Shown here: positions 35,625 to 44,540 of the stretch, piece after piece
How positions within the stretch are numbered: position 1 is the first letter of the stretch
Layout: each line of letters opens with the position of its first letter
NCBI GenBank assembly: GCA_031553775.1
Contig: JAVBLA010000005.1
Location: forward strand, 166,633 to 230,632
Direction: 5' to 3'
DNA from: JAISFI01 sp031553775
GTDB lineage: Bacteria; Bacteroidota; Bacteroidia; Bacteroidales; Azobacteroidaceae
Length of the DNA stretch: 64,000 bases
Notes under the pieces: model-generated
Told to the model about the DNA's origin: nothing
What the model saw: the letters and a program-made list of their open reading frames with translations, nothing else
The model's database searches: none
Translations under genes and position numbers: made by a program

Positions 35625-38270
35625 CTATCCCCATTTATTGATAATTTCTACTTCTTTATTTCTGTCGAACTGGGCAGCTAACGATTTAATCCTGGCTTTT
35701 AGTACGGTTTTTCTTCCGGCAATGTTCCGGGTATACACGAGTTCGCATTTGCCTACCTGGTTTTCCCACTGGCGCCGGAAATAGTCGGCAGAAGTTTTTT
35801 TCTGTCCCAATACTTCCGGAACACTGTGATAATCCCGCTGGGTAATGATAAATCCCCGGCGGCTTTTGCGGATGATTACATAACGGGGATTGACAACCGG
35901 TCCTACAATTTCCTGCAAAGCTTTAATGAATATCAGTTTTTCATAATTTTCTGCACCATTGAGGTGACAGTATACTGTTCCGGAAGCGTCGGACGAAGTA
36001 ATGACTTCCAATTTTTCCTTTCTGCTGCGGATATTGTTATTGGTCCACAAAGAATCCAACAGGACTTCTCCTATTTTCTGAATATCATTGGTAATATCCC
36101 TGTATTTGAAATACAGGCGACCCGCCCTGTACATTTTCCGGCCGAAAATAAAGCATCCTATCAGTCCCATTACAGGAAACCACCAGGAATAATGACTCCG
36201 GTGTACCGTAAAGAATTCGCGGAAGAAGAATTCTCCAAAGGCAAATAATGCCGATAGAAATTCTCCGATAGCAAAGGCAACCGTTTTACGAAGATGGAAT
36301 TCCTTAATCTCTTTGAAGGGTTTTTCTTCCTGGAAAGGAACTTTAATCTCATTGACCAGGGAGATTCCTGTATGCAAAGCGTTCTTCCATCTTTTTTCCA
36401 GGAGTGGGCGGTCGGCTGCCAACATAAAAGTCTTTTTGTTGAATGTATTTGCTTCTTCACGACTCCTGATATATTGTGGAATCTGCAGCCTTTTGATCCC
36501 GTTCTGGATACTTGGGAGGTCGTCGAAATACGAAATACCCACAAAGCCCCTAAACCTGCGGGCAAGTACATTGAGGTCATCGCCTATTTCCAGTGAATGC
36601 GGATCCACGCAAACCAGATGCCAGATATTTCCGGTTTTTCCTCCGTTGTTCCTTTGGGTACGGATGGCTCTTCCCCTCATTTGGTTGGAAAGGACAAAGG
36701 AACCGACAAAACTGGCTAATATCAGCGCATTAATTGCGGGGGCATCCCATCCTTCGCCTAATAAAGATTTAGTTCCGATTAATACCTCTATCTCTCCTTG
36801 TTGGAAAATATGGGTGACTACCGAAACGATCACATGTTTTAATTGTTCTGTTTGAGGGACGATTACGTAATTTTCGTCTGTTCCCAACGGACAGAAAGAT
36901 AATTTTTCCAGCCCTTCTGTTTCAGCCCGATCTTCAAATGCGGAAATTGCCGATACGGGGATAATAACCAAAGTACCTGTCAGCACCCCGAGCTTTTTTT
37001 CATTGGTATTTTCCCGTCGCAATTTTTCAAAAATGGGCACTACTCCTATTTTACTCAGAGGGATGGTCGTATCGGATAAAAATTCATTCCTGATAAAGTC
37101 CGATAGGATCACCATTCGCAAATCTTTTCCCATTTGCCGGTATTCGAAATTAACAATATCGGTCACTGCGTTCATCTTGCCGATACTGGTTCCCAATATT
37201 TTAGCTATTTTATTATTATCGCTCAGCCGGATTTGCTTCTGTTCTATCACTCCATACCTTTTCAGCTTATTCTCCATGGAGATCATGTGCTCTTCATATT
37301 GCTGTTCTATGAAATGATCTTTTCCTTTGTTGAGATAGAAATCCAGTACGGTTTCCATCCATTTATAATCCAGTACCGGTATAGGCATTTTTTTATCCCC
37401 CAGCACTTCCAGATGAATTTCTGGTATTTCCCGGCCTGTTTCATGAAGGAAAATCAGAAAAGATGCGTAGATATTCAGGTGGTCATATATCCATTCCAAG
37501 TGCGTTTCGGGCGTTTGATAAACCGGATAGGTTTCGATGGCCTGGATCAGTGTACTGTCATTTTTAAGTTCCAGGAAGACCTGGTGGATGTTCTGATAGA
37601 TCACCCGTAGTTTTTCCTGTTCATCTTCCGAAGGAAAAGAGAAATAGATGTAATCCTGGTGTGGACACAGATCTCCTTCAGCAATAAGTTCCGGAACGGC
37701 TATTTCTACATCTATCGGTCCGTTCAGATCAATGTACCGGTTCCATTCTACCGGTGTGGAGTCGTAGGGAGGGGTGGCAGTTAAGCCGACAAAAGAGGGA
37801 TTCAGTTCTTTCTTTATGTAATTCAGTGTTTGCCACCATTCATTCTTTAGATGATGCGCTTCATCGGCGATAATGGTTTTAACTCCGGCTTCCCTGAGTT
37901 TTTTCAGGAGGGTCGGCAGGCGGCTTTCTTCAGCGGCAGCATGTAAACCCTGGTAGGTGACTACTGTCATCAGACCCGGATTTTTTACATCTTCGGAAAT
38001 CCAGTCCGGTACCTGGTCTTCCTGCAAAAATAATTCACAGAACCGTTCCACCCATTGGTTCCGGATGGCAAGTGTAGGAGATACAATCAGTACGGGATGA
38101 CCCAGCCGGAGCATGACCTCCAGTCCTAATACCGTCTTCCCTGATCCGGGAGGTGCAATGACGTGCAAGTGCTCGTTTTCCAGATGTACGGACAATTCGT
38201 CGAGCACCCGTTGCTGGTATTTACGCCAGGGGTATTTAAAGGTAATATTTGCCGGAAAATTTTTCAACAA
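35625..38270 (-). CDS. SF2 DEAD/DEAH-type helicase with two C-terminal membrane segments
   Basis: 881 residues. Helicase motifs are complete: Q-region YPWRKYQQRVLDEL, motif I APPGSGKT (39-46), Ia VSPTLAIRNQW, motif II ADEAHHL (DEAH at 136-139), motif III GLTATPP (about 162-168), IV/V IGTKSLLGEGWDAP, and VI LSNQMRGRAIRTQ. Motifs III and IV are separated by a large insert (about 185-450). After the helicase core come two hydrophobic segments, TVAFAIGEFLSALFAFGEFF (663-682) and WWFPVMGLIGCFIFG (696-710), then a soluble C-terminal domain of about 170 residues that I do not recognise. The core resembles DNA translocases of the restriction/UvrB-like group. Monocistronic. Confidence 0.85.
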   Translation of the reverse strand: MLKNFPANITFKYPWRKYQQRVLDELSVHLENEHLHVIAPPGSGKTVLGLEVMLRLGHPVLIVSPTLAIRNQWVERFCELFLQEDQVPDWISEDVKNPGLMTVVTYQGLHAAAEESRLPTLLKKLREAGVKTIIADEAHHLKNEWWQTLNYIKKELNPSFVGLTATPPYDSTPVEWNRYIDLNGPIDVEIAVPELIAEGDLCPHQDYIYFSFPSEDEQEKLRVIYQNIHQVFLELKNDSTLIQAIETYPVYQTPETHLEWIYDHLNIYASFLIFLHETGREIPEIHLEVLGDKKMPIPVLDYKWMETVLDFYLNKGKDHFIEQQYEEHMISMENKLKRYGVIEQKQIRLSDNNKIAKILGTSIGKMNAVTDIVNFEYRQMGKDLRMVILSDFIRNEFLSDTTIPLSKIGVVPIFEKLRRENTNEKKLGVLTGTLVIIPVSAISAFEDRAETEGLEKLSFCPLGTDENYVIVPQTEQLKHVIVSVVTHIFQQGEIEVLIGTKSLLGEGWDAPAINALILASFVGSFVLSNQMRGRAIRTQRNNGGKTGNIWHLVCVDPHSLEIGDDLNVLARRFRGFVGISYFDDLPSIQNGIKRLQIPQYIRSREEANTFNKKTFMLAADRPLLEKRWKNALHTGISLVNEIKVPFQEEKPFKEIKEFHLRKTVAFAIGEFLSALFAFGEFFFREFFTVHRSHYSWWFPVMGLIGCFIFGRKMYRAGRLYFKYRDITNDIQKIGEVLLDSLWTNNNIRSRKEKLEVITSSDASGTVYCHLNGAENYEKLIFIKALQEIVGPVVNPRYVIIRKSRRGFIITQRDYHSVPEVLGQKKTSADYFRRQWENQVGKCELVYTRNIAGRKTVLKARIKSLAAQFDRNKEVEIINKWG

Positions 38271-38303
38271 TGCAAAAAAGGGTTATAAAAATCAATTGCG
38301 TTG

Positions 38304-38311
38304 CAAAAGTA
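38304..38311 (-). promoter_or_regulatory. -7 box for the membrane helicase gene
   Basis: Minus strand TACTTTTG matches TAnnTTTG; predicted start about 38297, leader about 27 bases. Confidence 0.55.
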
Positions 38312-38555
38312 AGAAAAATTGAGGATTGATAGCAGACAATTACAGAGAATCGGAATTTATCTTGTTTTTGAGTATGCTAAAATGCTAAATATTTTGGCCC
38401 GAATTTTATTTTTTCTCAAAAGATATTTAATTTAGGAGTCACATATTTTCACAAAAACAGCCTGAATCTCTTTGTATCTTAATATAAACAAATAATAAAT
38501 AATAATTATTTACACAAAAAGATGTTCAAAAACATGTTTTTAGCAAAAAAAGCCT
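38312..38555. other. A/T-rich intergenic stretch, no gene seen
   Basis: Between the divergent helicase and barrel genes. Very A/T rich, with short self-complementary AAT/ATT runs near 38485-38510; no open frame with coding character. Probably upstream activating sequence for the barrel gene promoter. Confidence 0.4.
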
Positions 38556-38563
38556 TACATTTG
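38556..38563 (+). promoter_or_regulatory. -7 box for the 38642 barrel protein
   Basis: TACATTTG matches TAnnTTTG; predicted start about 38570 and leader about 70 bases, long enough for mRNA stability control. Confidence 0.6.
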
Positions 38564-38641
38564 CCCCGTTTTTCAAAACAATGCGGAAGCCGAAAAGCAT
38601 AAACAGAGTAGGCAACTAAATTATTGCAAAAAATTTTTAGT

Positions 38642-39304
38642 ATGAAAAAGTTGATCATGATGGCTACCCTTGCTTTGTGTGTAGCTGGTGTTAGTGCTCA
38701 AAAAGGAACTATGTATTTAGGAACAACTGGAGTATCCTTGGGATTGAATGGAGATGATAATTTTACTCCTATTACCGGGTTTACTTTCGGTACAGATGAA
38801 AGCAATCAGTACCTGGGACTTGATGATGATCTCGAGCCTGTTTATGGTGACGTAAAAACAAAAAATATGTCTGTTGGATTAGCTCCTGAAATCGGATATT
38901 TTGTATCTGACAATCTTGCTATTGGTGCTGCTTTGATGTTCAAATATTCTACAACAGAAACAGAAGATGCAGACAATAAAGTAGCAACTACTACTTTTGG
39001 AATTTCTCCTTACGCCCGTTATTATTTCTTGACTTCTGGTAAATTCAAAATGTATGGACAAGCTGGTTTTACTTATGCAAGCAGCAATACAGATGTTGAT
39101 GGTTCTAAAGCTACCAACTATCTGAATGTAGGTGTACTTCCGGGGGTTTCTTATAATCTGTCTGATCGCGTTGCTATCAATGCTACTTATGGATTTTTGG
39201 GCTACGATTCTTATAATGACAAAAATACGGATTCTAAAGAATCAAACTTTGGTTTGACATTAGACATGAGCTCTTTGAGATTTGGTTTCTCAGTAGCTTT
39301 CTAA
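38642..39304 (+). CDS. Outer-membrane beta-barrel protein (OmpW/OprF-barrel-like)
   Basis: 220 residues from ATG 38642 (a TTG at 38624 is rejected). Signal peptide MKKLIMMATLALCVAGVSAQ. The mature part is a classic small barrel: KNMSVGLAPEIGYFVSDNLA, AIGAALMFKYSTTETEDA, TTTFGISPYARYYFLTSGKF, KMYGQAGFTYASSNTDVDGS and NYLNVGVLPGVSYNLSDRVA, ending SSLRFGFSVAF with terminal Phe. Its codons are more biased than its neighbours' (many TCT, GCT, GGT), so high expression is likely. It has its own promoter with a long leader, and a terminator. Confidence 0.85.
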   Translation: MKKLIMMATLALCVAGVSAQKGTMYLGTTGVSLGLNGDDNFTPITGFTFGTDESNQYLGLDDDLEPVYGDVKTKNMSVGLAPEIGYFVSDNLAIGAALMFKYSTTETEDADNKVATTTFGISPYARYYFLTSGKFKMYGQAGFTYASSNTDVDGSKATNYLNVGVLPGVSYNLSDRVAINATYGFLGYDSYNDKNTDSKESNFGLTLDMSSLRFGFSVAF

Positions 39305-39326
39305 TTCAGAAATCCTGAAAATATTA

Positions 39327-39361
39327 AAAATGCCTTGGTTATACCGGGGCATTTTCTTTTT
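39327..39361 (+). terminator. Terminator of the 38642 barrel gene
   Basis: AAAATGCC (39327-39334) pairs with GGCATTTT (39348-39355), extended inside by partial pairing, then TCTTTTT. The A run on the left could also serve the opposite strand. Confidence 0.85.
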
Positions 39362-39412
39362 AAATGATTTAAACCAAACTAGAGTTTTAATCTGTGAAAT
39401 CTGCAATCTTCA

Positions 39413-40624
39413 CTATTCATATTTTCTCTTCACTGGCGCAATATTAAAATGAAAACCAAGTGTCAGGAAAACGACATCCCCTGAATATAAATGTCCTTCT
39501 CCGTTCAATACGGAAGGAAGATAACTAACCCGCAGGTTCATCCCCCAATCACCAAACACATATGATGCATGGTTAGGCGATTTTATTTTTGTAGGATTCC
39601 AAAACCGGCACCTAACGTCTAAGGCAAGTAGAGCAGAAGTGGAAGTTCCGATTTTAAAACCATCTAAATATTCGGGAGGTTCCGATTCTGATGTTTCGGC
39701 TGAGTTAAAAGAAACTCCTGCTAAGGGAGTGACCCGGAGCATATTGCTTTTGAATATAGAATAGCCTAAGCATAAACCGAAACCACCCAAAGACATGCGG
39801 CTTCCTCTTGTCCATACATCATAGTCGTTTACAGGAATATCCTCTCGGAGTTTAGCATGCCCAATGTTCACTACCAAAGAAAAAGCATTTCGTTTGTAGA
39901 ACAAATCCATGCTTGCATTGAAAGCTCCCTTTGGTTTGAAAAAATCAGTATAGTTACCGGAAGGGAATCCTACTCCTCCTCCAAAACCTATTCCGAATTC
40001 CCAATCATCGAGTTCTAATTTATAGGAAATTTCTTTTTTGACTATTTCCGTCATCGGCGAATGAGGATAAGCAGCAATAAACCGGTCGGCTTCCTGGTTA
40101 ATGGTATCCATGGAAATAAAATCCGAACGGGAATCGTACAAAATCCGGTCCATCAGTAACTTCATAAAATCTTTGGCATCCGGAGTAAAAACAGATTGTT
40201 CTATTCCAATTCTCAGTGAATCGTACGATTCTTTGGTTTTCCGTATAATCTCATCATACAGAATATCGTTGGGAGGATATACCTCGTACCGGTGGGGGGA
40301 TTCATCTGAAATACGCTGGTAGATCGACGGATCGATAATTTTATAATACTCATGCGTCCAGTAGCACAACAGGATATATTCTGCCGGCCAGATCCCGAGA
40401 TGGTCTTCATCATTAATATCGGTATCGAAAAAGTCCAGGATGTTTTTTACTTCTTCTATGTTCCCTTTCCGGAAATCGTCTAATAGCAAACGTCTTCCTT
40501 TGGAGATCAGATCGTATTTGGAAGATTTGTAGTTCTGTATCCGTTCTCCGACAGGGATGGAATCGGTTTGAGAAAAACAGGTACATGCAGAGAGGAGGCT
40601 GAGAAACAAAAAGAATTTTTTCAT
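39413..40624 (-). CDS. Exported protein with C-terminal beta-barrel character, function unknown
   Basis: 403 residues from the ATG at 40624; the longer frame start at 40657 falls inside the -7 box and is excluded. Signal peptide MKKFFLFLSLLSACTCFSQ. The first 200 residues are helical and polar (RIQNYKSSKYDLISKGRRLL, NILDFFDTDINDEDHLGIWP), followed by a barrel-like half (LDDWEFGIGFGGGVGFPSGN, FNASMDLFYKRNAFSLVVNI, SRMSLGGFGLCLGYSIFK, FLTLGFHFNIAPVK). This helical-plus-barrel layout recalls Bacteroidetes outer-membrane proteins with a periplasmic plug. No family recognised. It precedes no partner in the same operon. Confidence 0.65.
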   Translation of the reverse strand: MKKFFLFLSLLSACTCFSQTDSIPVGERIQNYKSSKYDLISKGRRLLLDDFRKGNIEEVKNILDFFDTDINDEDHLGIWPAEYILLCYWTHEYYKIIDPSIYQRISDESPHRYEVYPPNDILYDEIIRKTKESYDSLRIGIEQSVFTPDAKDFMKLLMDRILYDSRSDFISMDTINQEADRFIAAYPHSPMTEIVKKEISYKLELDDWEFGIGFGGGVGFPSGNYTDFFKPKGAFNASMDLFYKRNAFSLVVNIGHAKLREDIPVNDYDVWTRGSRMSLGGFGLCLGYSIFKSNMLRVTPLAGVSFNSAETSESEPPEYLDGFKIGTSTSALLALDVRCRFWNPTKIKSPNHASYVFGDWGMNLRVSYLPSVLNGEGHLYSGDVVFLTLGFHFNIAPVKRKYE

Positions 40625-40646
40625 TGTATGATTGTTTAAGATCAGG

Positions 40647-40654
40647 CAAATATA
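40647..40654 (-). promoter_or_regulatory. -7 box for the 39413-40624 gene
   Basis: Minus strand TATATTTG, exact TAnnTTTG match; predicted start about 40640, leader about 16 bases, which fixes the ATG at 40624. Confidence 0.6.
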
Positions 40655-40745
40655 CATGAAAATTGGAAAATTTGCAGATAATCAATGAAAAAATATGGTT
40701 TTGGAAAAGATATGTAATAGAAACACGGTTCAACCGGTCAGCAGC

Positions 40746-41744
40746 TTACCATTTAAACCCGGCATTCAGGTAGATTTCATGAAAAGGGCTCCCGGACAAA
40801 GCATTATAGGAATATTTATAATTCGGAGCGATGCGTAATTGTTTGAAAGGGTGAAATTCAAATCCACCGATGGCAGTATGGCGGGCATCCATGTACCAGG
40901 CATTTTGTTCGATGTCTTTGGAATTAATATTGTCATAGCGGCCAAACAGGTTCCATTTTTTTGCCAGGGGGATATTCGTATAAATCGAATAACCATAATA
41001 ATCGTTGCCTGAAGTACCTTTAACATCCGACTGGTAGTTATATTCGGTTCCCAAAGAAAATACCTTACATTTGTAACCTGCGAATAAAGAAATTGTTCTC
41101 TGATCTTTTACATAATCAACGTTATAGAAGTCTCCATATATCCGAAATGTAAAGCAGGAAAGAGGAGAAACGGTAATCCCGGCTCCATACCGGTAGTTAT
41201 TATCCCTGTTGATCCTCCGGTATCCTTCTCCATTCGTAAAACTTAAATCGGCTGAAATCCAGGGTGCGAACTGATATTGTGCGGTAATTCCGAGATCGGC
41301 GCTCGACCCCATTTTGTATAAATCCTGAAATGAAGCGATAATGTAGCGGTAATTCCAAAAGTCTTCCTGTAAATTGAATTCCAGCAGACTGATCAATCCC
41401 GCATTGACTGTAAAGCCATAGTCTTTCCAGCAAAGCATGGCATTTTTCAACATCACTTCATGTGACGCTGATTCCGAAGGAGGGATGCCTGCATCCACGA
41501 ATACTTTTCCGCTCACGGTAGGCAAGAGGTTGAATTGATAGCCCAGGTATGCCCGGGTCAGTTCGAATCCGGATACTTCATTATGGCTTCCTATTCCGGC
41601 ATGATAGTTGGCAAAAACAGTAATGACGGGAGAGCCTGTGATTTTCAACTCAGGGAGGCCATTTTCTGTTTCTTCATCCTGACCAAAGCAAAAGCTGACG
41701 GATGTACAGATACACAGGCAAATAAGGATAATTTTTTTCGTCAT
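40746..41744 (-). CDS. Porin-like outer-membrane barrel (phosphate-selective porin O/P-like)
   Basis: 332 residues. Signal peptide MTKKIILICLCICTSVSFCF. Strands alternate throughout: GFELTRAYLGYQFNLLPTVS (the family-typical line after the first strand, where a sentence like ELRRAYLGY recurs in O/P porins), VSGKVFVDAGIPPSES, TAQYQFAPWISADLSFTNGE, RYGAGITVSPLSCFTFRIYG, GYSIYTNIPLAKKWNLFGRY and NLNAGFKW-type terminal strand. It should form a 16-18 strand channel for anions or small solutes. A near-match -7 box (TAGTACTTTG, one base longer than consensus) lies about 27 bases upstream. Confidence 0.75.
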   Translation of the reverse strand: MTKKIILICLCICTSVSFCFGQDEETENGLPELKITGSPVITVFANYHAGIGSHNEVSGFELTRAYLGYQFNLLPTVSGKVFVDAGIPPSESASHEVMLKNAMLCWKDYGFTVNAGLISLLEFNLQEDFWNYRYIIASFQDLYKMGSSADLGITAQYQFAPWISADLSFTNGEGYRRINRDNNYRYGAGITVSPLSCFTFRIYGDFYNVDYVKDQRTISLFAGYKCKVFSLGTEYNYQSDVKGTSGNDYYGYSIYTNIPLAKKWNLFGRYDNINSKDIEQNAWYMDARHTAIGGFEFHPFKQLRIAPNYKYSYNALSGSPFHEIYLNAGFKW

Positions 41745-41846
41745 ACTGAGGAAGTATTAAATTTTGGGCGCAAAGTACTAACTTTTTTGTTAAGAAAATG
41801 CTAAGAGAGAATTAAGAATGAAGAATTATTTCTGATAATCCTTATT

Positions 41847-41895
41847 CCAGGGATTCGAAGAATCCAAACTCCTAACTCTTAATTCTTAACTTTTT
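41847..41895 (-). repeat. Family 2 repeat at the 3' end of the trpB gene
   Basis: On the minus strand: AAAAGTTAAGAATTAAGAGT, then a spacer and GGATTCTTCGAATCC (6-base stem, 3-base loop) and CTGG. The repeat begins at the stop codon of the trpB-type gene. Same sequence order at 50701 and, in part, at 24051. Confidence 0.7.
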
Positions 41896-43252
41896 ACGCA
41901 AGTTTCTCCAACACTTCCGTAGTCCGGGCAATCTCTTCATCCGTAAGCTTATAGTTCGTCATCTGGCCACTGTGGTATTGATCGTATGCCGACATATCGA
42001 TCAGTCCGTGTCCGGAAAGGCAGAAGAGGATATTTTTCTGTACGCCTTCTTCTTTGGCAATTTTGGCTTCGCGGATGGCTGAGGCGATGGCATGGGTGGA
42101 CTCCGGCGCGGGAATGATTCCCTCAGTATTGGCGAAAAGCAATCCGGCTTCGAATGTTTCTAATTGGGGGATGTCCTGTACTTCCACATAATCGTCTTTA
42201 CGCAGTTGGCTGACGATGGTTCCGGCTCCGTGATACCGGAGACCTCCGGCATGAATGTCTGCCGGTTGAAAATCATGCCCCAGGGTATACATGGGCAGGA
42301 GAGGAGTCAATCCTTCGGTATCTCCGAAGTCGTATTCAAATTTTCCCCGGCTGAGTTTGGGACAGCTGGCCGGTTCGGCGGCGATGATACGGATGTCTTT
42401 TCCTTCCGTGAATTTGTGACGCAGGAAAGGAAAACTGATTCCTGAGAAGTTAGAGCCTCCCCCGAAGCAGCCGATCACCATGTCGGGATATTCTCCGGCG
42501 ATTTCCATTTGTTTTTCAGCTTCCAATCCGATCACTGTCTGATGCAGGATCACATGGTTTAAGACACTTCCCAGCGTATAACGGGCATCCGGGTCTTTTA
42601 CAGCTACCTCGACGGCTTCAGAAATGGCTATGCCTAAGCTTCCGGAATTGTGGGGATCTTTAGCCAGGGAATGTAAACCGGCTTCGGTGGTTGTGCTGGG
42701 AGAAGGGATTACTTCCGCTCCCCAGGTTTGCATCATCATCCGGCGATAAGGTTTTTGTTCATAGCTTACCTTGACCATATAGACCAGCAGGTCCAGGTTG
42801 AAAAGGCTGCAGGCAAAGCTCAGGGCGGCACCCCATTGTCCGGCTCCCGTTTCGGTAGTGAGCCGTTTTACACCCTGCATTTTATTATAATACGCCTGTG
42901 GAAGGGCGGAGTTCAGCTTGTGAGAACCAATCGGACTTACACCTTCGTTTTTGAAGTATATATGGGCCGGTGTATCCAATGCTTTTTCCAGTCCGGTGGC
43001 ACGTACCAACGGGGTGGGGCGCCAGATTTTGTAGAGTTCGCGGACTTCATCCGGGATTTCGATCCATCTTTCCTGTGAAACTTCCTGTTTAACCAATTCT
43101 TTGGCGAAAATTCCTTCCAAATCTTCCGGGTTCAATGGTTTTTTTGTAGCCGGATTCAGGGGAGGAAGGGGTTTGTTAACCATATCCGCTGTAATGTTAT
43201 ACCATGCTTTGGGAATATCGTTTTCGCTTAATAAAATCTTTTTTCTACTCAT
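41894..43252 (-). CDS. trpB: Tryptophan synthase beta-like protein, TrpB2 type (stand-alone)
   Basis: 452 residues, longer than TrpB1 and matching the TrpB2 group, which has an N-terminal extension. The pyridoxal phosphate lysine is Lys112 in [11 protein letters not shown]; the phosphate-binding glycine loop is [11 protein letters not shown], and the catalytic-glutamate region is TETGAGQWG. TrpB2 condenses indole or another small substrate with serine and does not need TrpA; no trpA is present here, so scavenging of free indole is the likely role. A -7 box lies upstream inside the lacI tail. A family 2 repeat starts exactly at the stop codon. Confidence 0.9.
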   Translation of the reverse strand: MSRKKILLSENDIPKAWYNITADMVNKPLPPLNPATKKPLNPEDLEGIFAKELVKQEVSQERWIEIPDEVRELYKIWRPTPLVRATGLEKALDTPAHIYFKNEGVSPIGSHKLNSALPQAYYNKMQGVKRLTTETGAGQWGAALSFACSLFNLDLLVYMVKVSYEQKPYRRMMMQTWGAEVIPSPSTTTEAGLHSLAKDPHNSGSLGIAISEAVEVAVKDPDARYTLGSVLNHVILHQTVIGLEAEKQMEIAGEYPDMVIGCFGGGSNFSGISFPFLRHKFTEGKDIRIIAAEPASCPKLSRGKFEYDFGDTEGLTPLLPMYTLGHDFQPADIHAGGLRYHGAGTIVSQLRKDDYVEVQDIPQLETFEAGLLFANTEGIIPAPESTHAIASAIREAKIAKEEGVQKNILFCLSGHGLIDMSAYDQYHSGQMTNYKLTDEEIARTTEVLEKLA

Positions 43253-43289
43253 AACGGGTTATTTTTATAACTTTTGTAAGATTGAACGG

Positions 43290-43297
43290 CAAATTTA
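43290..43297 (-). promoter_or_regulatory. -7 box for trpB
   Basis: Minus strand TAAATTTG, exact TAnnTTTG match, just past the lacI stop; predicted start about 43283, leader about 30 bases. Confidence 0.55.
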
Positions 43298-43308
43298 CAT
43301 CAAATATC

Positions 43309-44382
43309 TCAATAATTGGCAAATCCAAGGTAAAAATCGATATTTTTATGAATCAGAATGTCCATCGGCATATAATTGATGGTTTCCACTTGTTTTTTGA
43401 AGATCAGGTGGTCGCTTAATGCTTTGATTCCCCGGTATCCCTGCACTTCGGGGCGTTGTGCGATCAGGTAGGCGATAGAATCGTTCCGGAGACTTGCAAT
43501 ATTTCTTTCCAACAGGTCGTAGCCGATCAGGGTAATATGGTTCAGTTTGTATTTTTTCAGAAATTCTGCTACGACATAAGCCCGGGAAGAAAAAATGACA
43601 GCACCTTCTATATTTTTATTTTTTTCGAAGATATCGTACATGACTTGTTCATTCTTTTCGGGGCTGTCGAGTTCCAGTGTAGCCCGGTGCAAGCGGCACG
43701 ATTCTTTTTTCTCCATCATATGGGAAACAAACCCCGCCATGCGTTGACTGATCTGGTTAGACGGTACCTGTCCGAGATGGTAAAAACTGAAAATAGCGAT
43801 CTCTTCTGTTTGAGGTTTTTCCGTTAACATCAATTTTCCGGCCAGGCATCCGCTCAGGTACGAGTGTTGTCCGTAATATGCCAGCGGGTGCGCTTCTTCT
43901 ATCCGGGAGTCAATAAATATATAAGGGATACCAGCGGCATCCATTTTGCAGGCAAATTCGAAAGTAACCGATTTCAGGGAGGGAGGCAGTAAAATTCCAT
44001 CAGGCCTTTCTTCCAGAGCCGTTTCCATCACTTTACAAAAAGAGGCGATATTATATTGTTCGAAATAAAGGATTTCCACTTTTACCCGGAAATCTGTGAG
44101 CTCCCGGGCGGCTTTGATGATGCCTTCTTCTATTTTGTCCCAGTAATCGCCTTTTTTATAAGCAGGAATAACGGCGATGAAGGAAAAAGTTTTTTTGGAA
44201 GCTAATGCACTCGCGTAAATATTGGGTGTATAATTAATTTCTTTCAGTACTTTTTCTACTTTTTCCCGGCTTTTCATGGAAACATCTCCCCGGTTGTGCA
44301 ATACACGGTCCACCGTGCCTACCGAAACTCCAGCCATCTCGGCAATGTCTTTGATCTTGATTTTAGACAATATATTTTTCAT
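43309..44382 (-). CDS. LacI-family transcriptional repressor
   Basis: 357 residues. N-terminal helix-turn-helix KIKDIAEMAGVSVGTVDRVL (about 10-30, with HNRG hinge-proximal) followed by a periplasmic-binding-protein-like effector domain (about 60-350: FSFIAVIPAYKKGDYWDKIE, LYFEQYNIASFCKVMETALE, GAVIFSSRAYVVAEFLKK, HITLIGYDLLERNIASL). It is divergent from uxuA with 158 bases between, where a perfect GTGCGCGCAC palindrome covers the expected uxuA start. So it likely represses uxuA and responds to a hexuronate or mannonate-derived effector; the ligand is inference. Its own gene has a -7 box. Confidence 0.92.
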   Translation of the reverse strand: MKNILSKIKIKDIAEMAGVSVGTVDRVLHNRGDVSMKSREKVEKVLKEINYTPNIYASALASKKTFSFIAVIPAYKKGDYWDKIEEGIIKAARELTDFRVKVEILYFEQYNIASFCKVMETALEERPDGILLPPSLKSVTFEFACKMDAAGIPYIFIDSRIEEAHPLAYYGQHSYLSGCLAGKLMLTEKPQTEEIAIFSFYHLGQVPSNQISQRMAGFVSHMMEKKESCRLHRATLELDSPEKNEQVMYDIFEKNKNIEGAVIFSSRAYVVAEFLKKYKLNHITLIGYDLLERNIASLRNDSIAYLIAQRPEVQGYRGIKALSDHLIFKKQVETINYMPMDILIHKNIDFYLGFANY

Positions 44383-44411
44383 TGTTTATCCAGTGACTTT
44401 TTAATCAAATG

Positions 44412-44419
44412 CAAAGGTA
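44412..44419 (-). promoter_or_regulatory. -7 box for the LacI-type repressor gene
   Basis: Minus strand TACCTTTG matches TAnnTTTG; predicted start about 44405, leader about 22 bases. Confidence 0.55.
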
Positions 44420-44473
44420 AGGATTTTTTTAGCCTTAAAAAGGAATAAATGAAAGGATTCTGAAAAAAATTCT

Positions 44474-44481
44474 TATCTTTG
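44474..44481 (+). promoter_or_regulatory. -7 box for uxuA
   Basis: TATCTTTG, exact TAnnTTTG match; predicted start about 44488, leader about 52 bases. The palindrome at 44483-44492 overlaps the start site. Confidence 0.65.
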
Positions 44482-44482
44482 T

Positions 44483-44492
44483 GTGCGCGCAC
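44483..44492. promoter_or_regulatory. Putative LacI operator over the uxuA start site
   Basis: GTGCGCGCAC is a perfect palindrome with the central CG typical of LacI-family operators; a second half site TTTGTGCG follows at about 44497. Placed to block open-complex formation at the uxuA promoter. Confidence 0.6.
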
Positions 44493-44540
44493 GGATTTGT
44501 GCGTCAAACATCGGATTTTATAACTTAAAAAGGAGATAAT

